Shown here in pieces: positions 47,471-54,156 of a stretch of 64,000 bases of DNA. The translations under genes and the position numbers were made by a program. This DNA comes from Pirellula sp. (GTDB taxonomy: Bacteria > Planctomycetota > Planctomycetia > Pirellulales > PNKZ01): positions 238,418 through 302,417 of the forward strand of contig PNKZ01000006.1 of assembly GCA_013822735.1 (NCBI GenBank). Direction: 5' to 3'. How positions within the stretch are numbered: position 1 is the first letter of the stretch; the number at the start of each line of letters is the position of its first letter. The notes under the pieces were generated by a model. It was given only the letters and a program-made list of their open reading frames with translations. It ran no database searches and was not told the DNA's origin.

Positions 47471-47908
47471 TCACGACGGGCAGCCGGCGTGAGCGGACCT
47501 CTTTGCCCAACTCAAAAGTCGCACGACGACGATCCGTGCGAGCGACAATCCCACGGCGACCGCCAGGAGCAGAAGCAACGCGTCGCGGCCGTCGAGGAGC
47601 GGGCCCAGCGTAAGATTGGCGCCGTCAACCGTCAAAGCGTACCTTTGCGACTCGGTCATTTGGTCGGCATGAGCATCGGCCCACTCGCGGCGAATGCGCC
47701 ACTTCTCTTGGATTTCCTGCGCCGAGCATTCCGCGGCGACGATCGCAAATCCGAGAATCGCAACGAGCTTGGCGAATCGACGCAGCCGAACCCACGGCAT
47801 GCACGACGCCAAAACCAAAACACCGACGCCGGACCAAAGAGCAAGGAGATACGCCGACGACCATGCGTTAACCCGCGACGATTCCCAAACTTGCTGGAAA
47901 GTCTCCAT
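47471..47908 (-). CDS. Small membrane protein in repeat island, unknown function
   Basis: A 145-residue protein from the ATG at 47908. It has hydrophobic segments YLLALWSGVGVLVLASCMPW, FAKLVAILGFAIVAAECSA and ALLLLLAVAVGLSLARIVVV, so three membrane helices are likely, and a central soluble loop (REWADAHADQMTESQRYALTVDGANLTLG). I do not recognise a family. It lies between composite repeat B and the small gene at 48044. Confidence 0.6.
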   Translation of the reverse strand: METFQQVWESSRVNAWSSAYLLALWSGVGVLVLASCMPWVRLRRFAKLVAILGFAIVAAECSAQEIQEKWRIRREWADAHADQMTESQRYALTVDGANLTLGPLLDGRDALLLLLAVAVGLSLARIVVVRLLSWAKRSAHAGCPS

Positions 47909-48043
47909 CGGTCGGAAGCTTCCTACGATTTTGAGTCGACATTCGAACTTCAAGTATCAGCGGGCAGGCGCGATACGCGTTGATCTCAAAACCGACCCGA
48001 CCGCCGGCTCCGTTGCATGCGATTGTCAGGGTTTTCCAAGTAT

Positions 48044-48367
48044 CTATCGCAGATCCTCAAGAACAGCTCTATCAGGACCGTAAATCGACACCAACCCACG
48101 GACAAATAGGTCAAGGTCTCGATGTCTCGGAGGATGCCAGTTGAAGTGCAACATTTTGCCATCGATGAGCACTATATGACATCCATCTGAATCAACAGTG
48201 CACCCTTTAACGTTGTTATGGCCCGAGTTCACTTGATCATCGAACTCGAAGTGGACCGTCTTTGGGTCGGAGTCGTCTTGCTGCCAGAGCAAATACTCGT
48301 CATCACCATTTGAGGCACCAACGAGTCTGACACCGTGTTCATGACTGACTGAGAACTGTGTCTGCAT
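48044..48367 (-). CDS. Small hypothetical protein in repeat island (cassette-like)
   Basis: A 107-residue soluble protein starting MQTQFSVSHEHGVRLVGASNGDDEYLLWQQDDSD, rich in acidic and aromatic residues (HFEFDDQVNSGHNN, LHFNWHPPRHRDLDLFV). I recognise no family. Its base composition is visibly more AT-rich than its neighbours, which suggests recent transfer. Its ATG lies only 6 bases after a GTTAGGC sequence (minus strand) that begins the conserved flank also present upstream of the gene at 48961. Confidence 0.6.
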   Translation of the reverse strand: MQTQFSVSHEHGVRLVGASNGDDEYLLWQQDDSDPKTVHFEFDDQVNSGHNNVKGCTVDSDGCHIVLIDGKMLHFNWHPPRHRDLDLFVRGLVSIYGPDRAVLEDLR

Positions 48368-48373
48368 TCGGTG

Positions 48374-48501
48374 GCCTAACAGGTATTCGACCGCAGATTT
48401 GCGGTAAAGCTTTACCGTAGATCGGCGGTCGAGTATGGGATAACGATCCTAGATATATATCACGAGCAGTAACGGTTCGCGACTTTTCACAGGTGGCCCA
48501 A
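48374..48501. repeat. Conserved upstream flank, copy 1 (attC-like features)
   Basis: GCCTAAC at 48374-48380 (GTTAGGC on the minus strand) is followed by ATTCGACCGC, 29 variable bases, GGCGGTCGAG, ATAACGATCCTAGA and AACGGTTCGCGACTTTTCAC. ATTCGACCGC-N29-GGCGGT and the later blocks recur with the same spacing at 49458-49573. TCGACCGC and GCGGTCGA pair, and CGGTAAAGCTTTACCG inside is a perfect palindrome. Confidence 0.65.
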
Positions 48502-48683
48502 CCCTTCTCTCACTGGGAGAAGGTGGCCGAAGGCCGGATGAGGGACGCGCCGATTCGAGCTTGGCTTTGCGTATTTCTCAAACGCTGAACGAGCAGCCGC
48601 GCCTTCACATCTCCACGACCAAGCGTCACGCCGCGCGACCCTCACCTGCCCTTCGGGCATCCTCTCCCAGTGGGAGAGGAGTA
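48502..48683 (+). repeat. Composite repeat copy C
   Basis: Left module (CACTGGGAGAAGGTGGCCGAAGGCCGGATGAGGG), a variable core different from copies A and E (CGTATTTCTCAAACGCTGAACG), then CACATCTCCACGACCAAGCGTC and the right module CCCTCACCTGCCC...CTCTCCCAGTGGGAGAGG. Confidence 0.85.
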
Positions 48684-48890
48684 GCCAACCCTTCTCCCCG
48701 CGCGTGAAACCCTTCTCCCACTGGGAGAAGGTGGCCGAAGGCCGGATGAGGGCCACGCCGATCCAAGCTTGGCTTTGCGTATGCGTTCGAAGTTGCAAGA
48801 GTTTTCGCCCGTTCACATCTCCACGACCAAGCGTCGTGCCGCGCGACCCTCACCTGCCCTACGGGCATCCTCTCCCAGTGGGAGAGGAGT
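48684..48890 (+). repeat. Composite repeat copy D
   Basis: Linker TTCTCCCCGCGCGTGAAA, left module with AGCTTGGCTTTGCGTATGCG, a further variable core, CACATCTCCACGACCAAGCG and the right module ending GGGAGAGGAGTA. It is in direct tandem with copy C. Confidence 0.85.
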
Positions 48891-48960
48891 ACGAAAATCT
48901 AGCAGAGTAAAGGTTACGCTCATCGACCTAACGAGATTCCGACTAAGGTTCCGGCCACCT

Positions 48961-49437
48961 TTACTGCGCCCCGTTTTCTTTGCCGGTGAGAATCGGCCCT
49001 ACCACGGCCTCTAGGTCGGCGATGAGTTCTGGATCCATGAACTTAAAGTTGTCCGGTATCCCCAAGACGTGAAGTTCCTTAAACCGCATCTCGCCCGGAA
49101 ACTCGCTCAGCAATCTTTCGCGGTGTTTTTCTTCCATCACGAACACGACATCCGCCCATTGCAGGTCCGCAGCGCGAACGGTTCGAACGGCTTTGCTGCT
49201 GGTGCCGCGAGAACGAACGAGTAGCAGCGGTCGACCGGCGTAGATTTTCTCCGCCGTGGGGCTCCGCCATTGGTTCATCGTACAGATGAAGAGTATCTTC
49301 AATGACTCGTTCCCAATCAAGTTCGTCTCGTTTTGGCGAGGATATACGAAGCCGAGTTGCTTGGCTCGATGTAGCTTGGCGGAACGCGTGTAGACGTACT
49401 TCCAATTCTTCTCGCGCGGCCAGTGGTCTATTGCCAT
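48961..49437 (-). CDS. Small protein-tyrosine-phosphatase-like protein in repeat island
   Basis: The core from about residue 47 reads KILFICTMNQWRSPTAEKIY, a low-molecular-weight phosphatase P-loop, then VRSRGTSSKAVRTVRAADLQWADVVFVMEEKHRERLLSEFPGEMRFKELHVLGIPDNFKFMDPELI, which matches a family of about 110 residues. The ORF from the ATG at 49437 adds 45 residues not typical of that family; a TTG at 49302 would give the expected 113 residues. The P-loop reads CTMNQWRS, with Trp before Arg, as in this subfamily. Small size and repeats on both sides suggest a mobile cassette gene. Confidence 0.72.
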   Translation of the reverse strand: MAIDHWPREKNWKYVYTRSAKLHRAKQLGFVYPRQNETNLIGNESLKILFICTMNQWRSPTAEKIYAGRPLLLVRSRGTSSKAVRTVRAADLQWADVVFVMEEKHRERLLSEFPGEMRFKELHVLGIPDNFKFMDPELIADLEAVVGPILTGKENGAQ

Positions 49438-49457
49438 AGTAAAGCGGGATCAAACGG

Positions 49458-49573
49458 CATTCGACCGCCGAATAACAGGTCCATCTAGCCGCAATCCGGC
49501 GGTTGAGCACGGCACAACGACACTAGACATCCCGCGCATCCGAACGGTTCGCGAGTTTTCACGGCCGGCCCAA
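49458..49573. repeat. Conserved upstream flank, copy 2 (attC-like features)
   Basis: Homologous to 48374-48501: ATTCGACCGC, 29 variable bases (containing ATAACAGGT), GGCGGTTGAG, ACAACGACACTAGA and AACGGTTCGCGAGTTTTCAC. It lies 20 bases upstream of the phosphatase-like ATG on the minus strand and runs directly into composite repeat E. Confidence 0.65.
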
Positions 49574-49785
49574 CCCTTCTCCCACTGGGAGAAGGTGGCC
49601 GAAGGCCGGATGAGGGCCGCGCCGATCCAAGCTTGGCTCCGCGTGCCGCTTTGATGATGATGGACGCACACATTTGTTAGTCGCCGAAGTAGTTGTCGCG
49701 CGTTCTCATCTCCACGACCGAGCGTCTTGCCGCGCGACCCTCACCTGCCCTTCGGGCATCCTCTCCCAGTGGGAGAGGAGTACCA
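49574..49785 (+). repeat. Composite repeat copy E
   Basis: Left module (GGGAGAAGGTGGCCGAAGGCCGGATGAGGG), core nearly identical to copy A (TTTGATGATGATGGACGCAC; TTGTTAGTCGCCGAAGTAG) and the right module ending GTGGGAGAGGAGTA. It is 2.45 kb from copy A with the same orientation. Confidence 0.85.
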
Positions 49786-49833
49786 ACCCCTTCTTCGCGC
49801 GCGTGAAACCCTTCTCCCAGTGGGAGAGGAGTG
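49786..49833 (+). repeat. Fragment of composite repeat (linker plus right-end stem)
   Basis: TTCTTCGCGCGCGTGAAA linker followed by CTTCTCCCAGTGGGAGAGGAGTG. The left-module start is joined directly to a right-module end, as if an internal deletion had occurred. Confidence 0.65.
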
Positions 49834-49881
49834 AGAAACCTGCTCGCGCTGCTCGTAACTGCTCGCGCCGCTCGTAATGCG

Positions 49882-49921
49882 AAAAAGGCAAATCGAAGGG
49901 ACTTAGCCTCTTCGTTTTGCC
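49882..49921 (-). terminator. Rho-independent terminator of the lipoprotein gene
   Basis: On the minus strand GGCAAAACGAAG pairs with CTTCGATTTGCC around a loop, followed at once by TTTTTC. This strong stem plus T-run is 35 bp past the stop of the lipoprotein gene. Confidence 0.75.
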
Positions 49922-49955
49922 TTTCGCGTTTTGACTTCTGACTTTACCCGCGGCG

Positions 49956-50183
49956 TTACTTATTCGGGCCGAAGGTAATGCGGGCTACGATCTCGGGCTT
50001 TTCGCTGCCGTCGAGCGGGGCTCGTACGTCGACGCTCGCCTCGTAGTTGGGCGGGCGGAACGCCGTGTGGCGTTGCAGCGAAGGGCCTTCCGGTTGCAGT
50101 ATCGCGCAACCGGTGAGCGGCAGTATGAGCGCCGCCAAGAAGAGTAAGTGCTTTGCAGCCGTCCGTAACTGAATCGTGCGCAT
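49956..50183 (-). CDS. Small lipoprotein
   Basis: A 75-residue protein with a lipoprotein signal peptide: MRTIQLRTAAKHLLFLAALILPLTGCAIL, lipobox LTGC, so the Cys should be acylated. The mature part is about 50 residues (ASVDVRAPLDGSEKPEIVARITFG), too short to classify. A good Rho-independent terminator follows it at 49882-49921, which supports the gene being real and transcribed alone. Confidence 0.72.
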   Translation of the reverse strand: MRTIQLRTAAKHLLFLAALILPLTGCAILQPEGPSLQRHTAFRPPNYEASVDVRAPLDGSEKPEIVARITFGPNK

Positions 50184-50400
50184 CGGATAGGTCCCCCCTA
50201 TACCGACGTTCCCTGTCTCCGTACTTGGAATGGCGATCCTCTTCCTGAGGAAGTCGCCCGCGAGCGCGGACTCTGACGAGCGCCGCGCTCAGGTAATTCG
50301 AACTAGATATTTCAAACTCTGCAATTCAAACCTGCGGGCGCAAACTTCGTCGCCCGATCTCCGCCGGCAACCTTCCGCTCGCAAGCCAACCAATCGTTCC

Positions 50401-50625
50401 TTAGCCTGCGAGCGTTGCGGTCGATTCGCCGTTCATCCGCGGCGCATCGACCACACTCGTACCGTCTCCCCGAACATCGTTCCCCCGTCCTACATCGCTC
50501 TGAGCAATTTCGTTTGCCCCGTTGTGCGGAGCGATATGATTCGTCGACAAGGCGGAAGCCACGAAGGCCGAGCCGCCGAGAATAAAGAGCGCTTGGCAAT
50601 CGGCGAGATTCATACGTCCGAACAT
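50401..50625 (-). CDS. Very small hypothetical protein with one hydrophobic segment
   Basis: A 74-residue frame from the ATG at 50625 (MFGRMNLADCQALFILGGSAFVASALS ...). The only support is an AGGAG (50634-50638) 8 bases before the ATG and a plausible hydrophobic segment at residues 13-27. The C-terminal half is polar and unremarkable. A plus-strand frame covers the same bases without a ribosome site. Confidence 0.45.
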   Translation of the reverse strand: MFGRMNLADCQALFILGGSAFVASALSTNHIAPHNGANEIAQSDVGRGNDVRGDGTSVVDAPRMNGESTATLAG

Positions 50626-50633
50626 GGCGAAGA

Positions 50634-50638
50634 CTCCT
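50634..50638 (-). promoter_or_regulatory. Shine-Dalgarno site supporting a small ORF
   Basis: AGGAG on the minus strand, 8 bases from the ATG at 50625, is the main evidence that the 74-residue frame is translated. Confidence 0.45.
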
Positions 50639-51608
50639 GACTGCGTGTGTTTCGTTCCGGCGTCGTTGCGCCGTTCGGAACAAACGTTATGCAAAGAGCG
50701 TTCCACATTTCACGTCGAGCTTTCCCAATCGTCGCTCAACGCGTAACGGGCCGCCAAATTTGATACGGCAATTGCGACAGAAGGTTCGAACCGCCCCTTT
50801 TTGAAGATTTTTCAAGCTCTTGCTTGAGCAGGGGGCGACCAAGTGTCCCGGGGGTCCGGTCGTAGAACGGCCGCATTTGCAGGGCCTGGACGGGTTTGGC
50901 AAACGGCCGGCGGAGAGCGTCGCCTGTAGCTAGGCAAGCGCGGATGACTTTCCGTTCGAACGCCGGCAAGGCTCGCGGTAGCACACGGTCGACCGCAGGC
51001 GATATACGTTTTCAAGGGCAAGCGAGAGATTACGCGAGGGCGCGGCTCTTAGGGCCGGATAGCGCGGAAGAAAGACGCGGCGGGGGCGGACATAAGTTCG
51101 CCGCCGGATGCGCAGGCATTCCGCTTCACGTCGTTCGAACGCCGGCCGGCGGCACGCCGTCGACGCCGGCATGAGCGATTGACGAGGCACGCGAAATGAT
51201 GCCGTTGCTGCGAGGCAGCCGCCGCCGGCCTGAAGTAGGGACCGGCTGCCTTGTTCCTATGCCTACGGGCTGCGCAAGGCCGCATTTGCTTGAAAAGTGG
51301 ATTCTCTTTTCCCTTTTGGCTTGCATGGTGCGGCGGTGGGGAAAACGGCTCCGCCAGCTTCCCAGGCTTGTTTTAACGGGCAAAGTTCTGAAAAGTTGCC
51401 CCTGGCACGTCGAGAACACATGGAGCTGGGCATATCATTTGCGACTGTTGTGAATTCACATCAGCTCGCGACTCGGGTTTCGAGCGCACGAGCTGATGCA
51501 TATCAGAATCCGAGCCACTTGTGGGGCGGCGCTCGGCCGACAATTCTCGCTTCGCTAGTTCTAGCTGAGCGCGGCCGGGCCCGCCCGTAACACCGAAGGA
51601 GCGCGCAG
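50639..51608. other. Intergenic region, about 970 bp, no gene supported
   Basis: Short frames on both strands look like codon-bias noise. GTTCGAACGCCGGC occurs twice (about 50955 and 51134), and CATCAGCTCG (51459-51468) pairs with CGAGCTGATG (51489-51498) about 110 bp before the NagD-like gene. No RNA gene is evident. Confidence 0.4.
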
Positions 51609-52433
51609 ATGTTGGGTTACCTCATCGACATGGACGGCGTGATCTATCGCGGCAGTCATCTGATCCCGGGCGCGGAGCGATTCATCCGCTCGTTGCGCGA
51701 CTCGGAGATTCCGTTTCTGTTTCTGACCAACAACAGCCAACGGACCCGACGGGACGTGGCGATGAAACTGAGCCGGCTGGGGATCGACGTGGAGGAGGAA
51801 CATGTGTTTACCTGCGCCATGGCCACGGCCCGCTACTTGGCGCGGCAGAAGCCGGGAGGGACGGCCTTTGTGATCGGTGAAGGCGGGCTGCTCACGGCTT
51901 TGCATCAGAACGGGTATTCGATCGTGGATAAGGACCCGGACTATGTCGTGGTCGGTGAAGGGCGAACGCTTAATTTTGAGCTGGCCGAAGCGGCATTGGG
52001 AATGATCTTGGGGGGCGCCAAGCTCGTGGCGACGAATCTCGACCCGAACTGCCCGACGCAGAACGGTACGCGCCCCGGCTGCGGCGCCGTGGTGGCCATG
52101 CTCGAAGCGGCGGCCGGTGTGAAGGCCTTCAGCGTCGGTAAGCCGAGCCCTGTGATGCTCCGGGCCGCGCGGAAAGAGCTCGGCCTGTCGACGGATCAGA
52201 CGATCGTGATCGGCGACACGATGGAGACCGACATCCTTGGCGGCGTGCAACTCGGCTATAAGACAATCCTGGTCTTGAGCGGCGGGACCCGTCGCGAAGA
52301 CCTGCCGCGATACGCGTTCCGGCCGGATCGCGTGGTGCCGTCGATCGCGGAGTTGGACCCGAGCGAGTTGGATCGCGATTTCGGCGCCGACGCCCCGCTA
52401 GATGAGCAGCCGGTAATACTCGGCGGCCGATAG
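51609..52433 (+). CDS. HAD-IIA phosphatase, NagD-like
   Basis: A 274-residue cytoplasmic enzyme. Motif I YLIDMDGVIYRGSHLIPGA (DxDG), motif II FLTNNSQRTRRDVAMKL, the cap-domain stretch LVATNLDPNCPTQNG, the Lys region FSVGKPSPVMLRAA, and motif IV VIGDTMETDILGGVQLGYKTILVLSG are the NagD/4-nitrophenylphosphatase pattern. Substrates in the family include UMP, glycerol-2-phosphate and phosphoglycolate; none can be chosen here. AAGGAG lies upstream of the ATG. Confidence 0.93.
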   Translation: MLGYLIDMDGVIYRGSHLIPGAERFIRSLRDSEIPFLFLTNNSQRTRRDVAMKLSRLGIDVEEEHVFTCAMATARYLARQKPGGTAFVIGEGGLLTALHQNGYSIVDKDPDYVVVGEGRTLNFELAEAALGMILGGAKLVATNLDPNCPTQNGTRPGCGAVVAMLEAAAGVKAFSVGKPSPVMLRAARKELGLSTDQTIVIGDTMETDILGGVQLGYKTILVLSGGTRREDLPRYAFRPDRVVPSIAELDPSELDRDFGADAPLDEQPVILGGR

Positions 52434-52547
52434 AGCGGTCGACGACTCCGCAGGCTACATTGACGACTGCTCCCGCGAGAATTCTAATTTGCCGATCCTT
52501 CGGACGAGTTAGAAACACTTGCAATCGCACACCCGGGAGCACGCACC

Positions 52548-53150
52548 ATGGCCAAGAAATCCAAAGGCGCCAAGAAAGACAAGAAGCCCGCGAAGCAGAA
52601 GCTCTCGAATGAGCGGATCGTGCTGCGTACGGGCGAGGCGCTTGTCGAGGCGGATGAAGCGTGGTCGGCCGCCGAGCCGGAAGTGATCATCGGCGAACTC
52701 GACGGCCCCGTCGGCTTTGCGTTGGCGAATCTGATGGGGAACCAAGTGAAGGGGCACACCAAGGTCTTCGCCATCTTAAACTCCGATGTGCAGGTACGTC
52801 CCGCCACCGTGATGGTGTCGAAGGTCACGGTTTCCAGCGAGAAGTACACGAACATCCTGATGGGCACGGTGCAAGCCGCCGTCGCTCACGGCGTGCTCGA
52901 CGCCGTACGTGCCGGCGACATCCCGGAGCACAAGGCCAACGACCTAGGCATTATTATCAGCGTCTGGCTCGACCCGAGCGTGGTCGACGTGGAGATCGAC
53001 CACAAGGTGCTCTTCAATACCCAGCGGGAAGCGACGACCAAGGCCATTCACAAGGCGATGCACTACGAACCTTCGATCGGTTGGCTCCTGAAGAACCAAG
53101 ACCAAGTGCCGCACTACTTCCACCAATTGGCGCTGGACGGGAAGCTTTGA
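52548..53150 (+). CDS. Formaldehyde-activating-enzyme (Fae)-like protein lacking the active-site His region
   Basis: A 200-residue protein with a Lys-rich N-terminus. It aligns with Fae: RTGEALVEADEAWSAAEPEVIIGELDGPVGFALANLMGNQVKGHT, then KPATVMV-like VRPATVMVSKVTV, VQAAVAHGVLDAVRAGDIPEHKANDLGIIISVWLDP and REATTKAIHKAM. Fae condenses formaldehyde with tetrahydromethanopterin in C1 metabolism. The catalytic His expected in the first loop (EVAHIDLIIG in characterised Fae) is absent; no His occurs before residue 70. Planctomycetes carry H4MPT-pathway genes, but none is adjacent here. It may be a non-catalytic or altered paralogue. Confidence 0.82.
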   Translation: MAKKSKGAKKDKKPAKQKLSNERIVLRTGEALVEADEAWSAAEPEVIIGELDGPVGFALANLMGNQVKGHTKVFAILNSDVQVRPATVMVSKVTVSSEKYTNILMGTVQAAVAHGVLDAVRAGDIPEHKANDLGIIISVWLDPSVVDVEIDHKVLFNTQREATTKAIHKAMHYEPSIGWLLKNQDQVPHYFHQLALDGKL

Positions 53151-53154
53151 ACAG

Positions 53155-53997
53155 TTAGTGAAACGCGCGCTGCTTGACGACGCCGCCGTTGGCTTCGAGT
53201 GCTTGCAGGATGACGAAGAAGGCGTTTTCGTCCTTCTCACGGACGATGTTCTCCAGTCGGGTCACTTCCAAGCGAGTGACAACGCAGAAGAGAATCTCCT
53301 GCGCTTCGCCGGTGTAGCCCCCTTTGCCGACCAAGGTCGTGCAGCCCCGGCCGAGGTCGTTGAGGATCGCTTGGCGAATCGCGGCGAACTTGCCGCTGAC
53401 GATTAGCACCCCGTGGTACGCCTCGATACCGTGCAGCACGTAGTCGATGGTTTTGGAGCCCGCGAAGTACGTGAGCGTCGAATAAAGGGCCGCCTCGACG
53501 CCGAGCAACATCGCCGCAAGCGAGAAGATCACGACGTTGAGCGCGAGCACGACTTCGCCGACCGTGGCGAACGATCGCTTGCTCACGATCACCGCCAAAA
53601 TTTCGGTGCCGTCGAGCACGCAGCCGCCTCGAATGGCCAGCCCTACGCCCGCTCCGGTGAAGAAACCGCCGAACGTGGCGGCGAGCAACTTGTCGTGCGT
53701 GGCAATCGGAAAGTGGAGGAACGTCAGGCAAAGCGCCTGGGTCGCAATGGCCAGGAAGCTGCGCACGGCAAAACCGCGACCGACGTGCCGATAACCTAGG
53801 AAGATGAACGGCAGGTTGAATAACAGCAACAGCGCGGGCAGCGGCACGCTGGTCGAATCTGCGGCGAGCATCGAAATGCCGGTTACGCCGCCGTCGATAA
53901 AGCGATTGGGGAGCAGAAAGCTCTCCAAGCCGAGGCACGACACCAGTACGCCGGCCAGGATGCAGAACAATCCGCGAAATTTCTCCCCATCAGCCAT
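53155..53997 (-). CDS. YitT-family membrane protein with DUF2179 tail
   Basis: A 280-residue membrane protein with about five helices (FCILAGVLVSCLGLESFLLPNRFIDGGVTGISML, ALLLLFNLPFIFLGY, FLAIATQALCLTFLHFPI and others). GGFFTGAGVGLAIRGGCVLDGTEILAVIVSKR is the YitT core. The C-terminal DUF2179 tail (KFAAIRQAILNDLGRGCTTLVGKGGYTGEAQEILFCVVTRLEVTRL) is usual for the family. Substrate and function are unknown. Confidence 0.93.
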   Translation of the reverse strand: MADGEKFRGLFCILAGVLVSCLGLESFLLPNRFIDGGVTGISMLAADSTSVPLPALLLLFNLPFIFLGYRHVGRGFAVRSFLAIATQALCLTFLHFPIATHDKLLAATFGGFFTGAGVGLAIRGGCVLDGTEILAVIVSKRSFATVGEVVLALNVVIFSLAAMLLGVEAALYSTLTYFAGSKTIDYVLHGIEAYHGVLIVSGKFAAIRQAILNDLGRGCTTLVGKGGYTGEAQEILFCVVTRLEVTRLENIVREKDENAFFVILQALEANGGVVKQRAFH

Positions 53998-54156
53998 AGT
54001 CGACCTCTGCGCCTTGCGCGGCGAGCAAACTCACTTCATCGATTAGTTCTCGTGTCGGGCCGGCAATATAACTTGCCGACCCGCAACGACACGAGGCCTA
54101 ATGAAGAGGCGAGGTTCGCGCACCGCGCAAGTGCAGAATTTCCGAAACTCAAGCGA

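Noticed and set aside
48374..49573. Calling a definite integron
   Set aside because: No integrase gene in the window, and only one canonical core site (GTTAGGC) is present; kept only as a hypothesis.
47091..49833. Reading the repeat cluster as a CRISPR array
   Set aside because: Units are about 200 bp with hairpin modules, uneven spacing and genes between them; no 25-45 bp direct repeats with uniform spacers and no cas genes.
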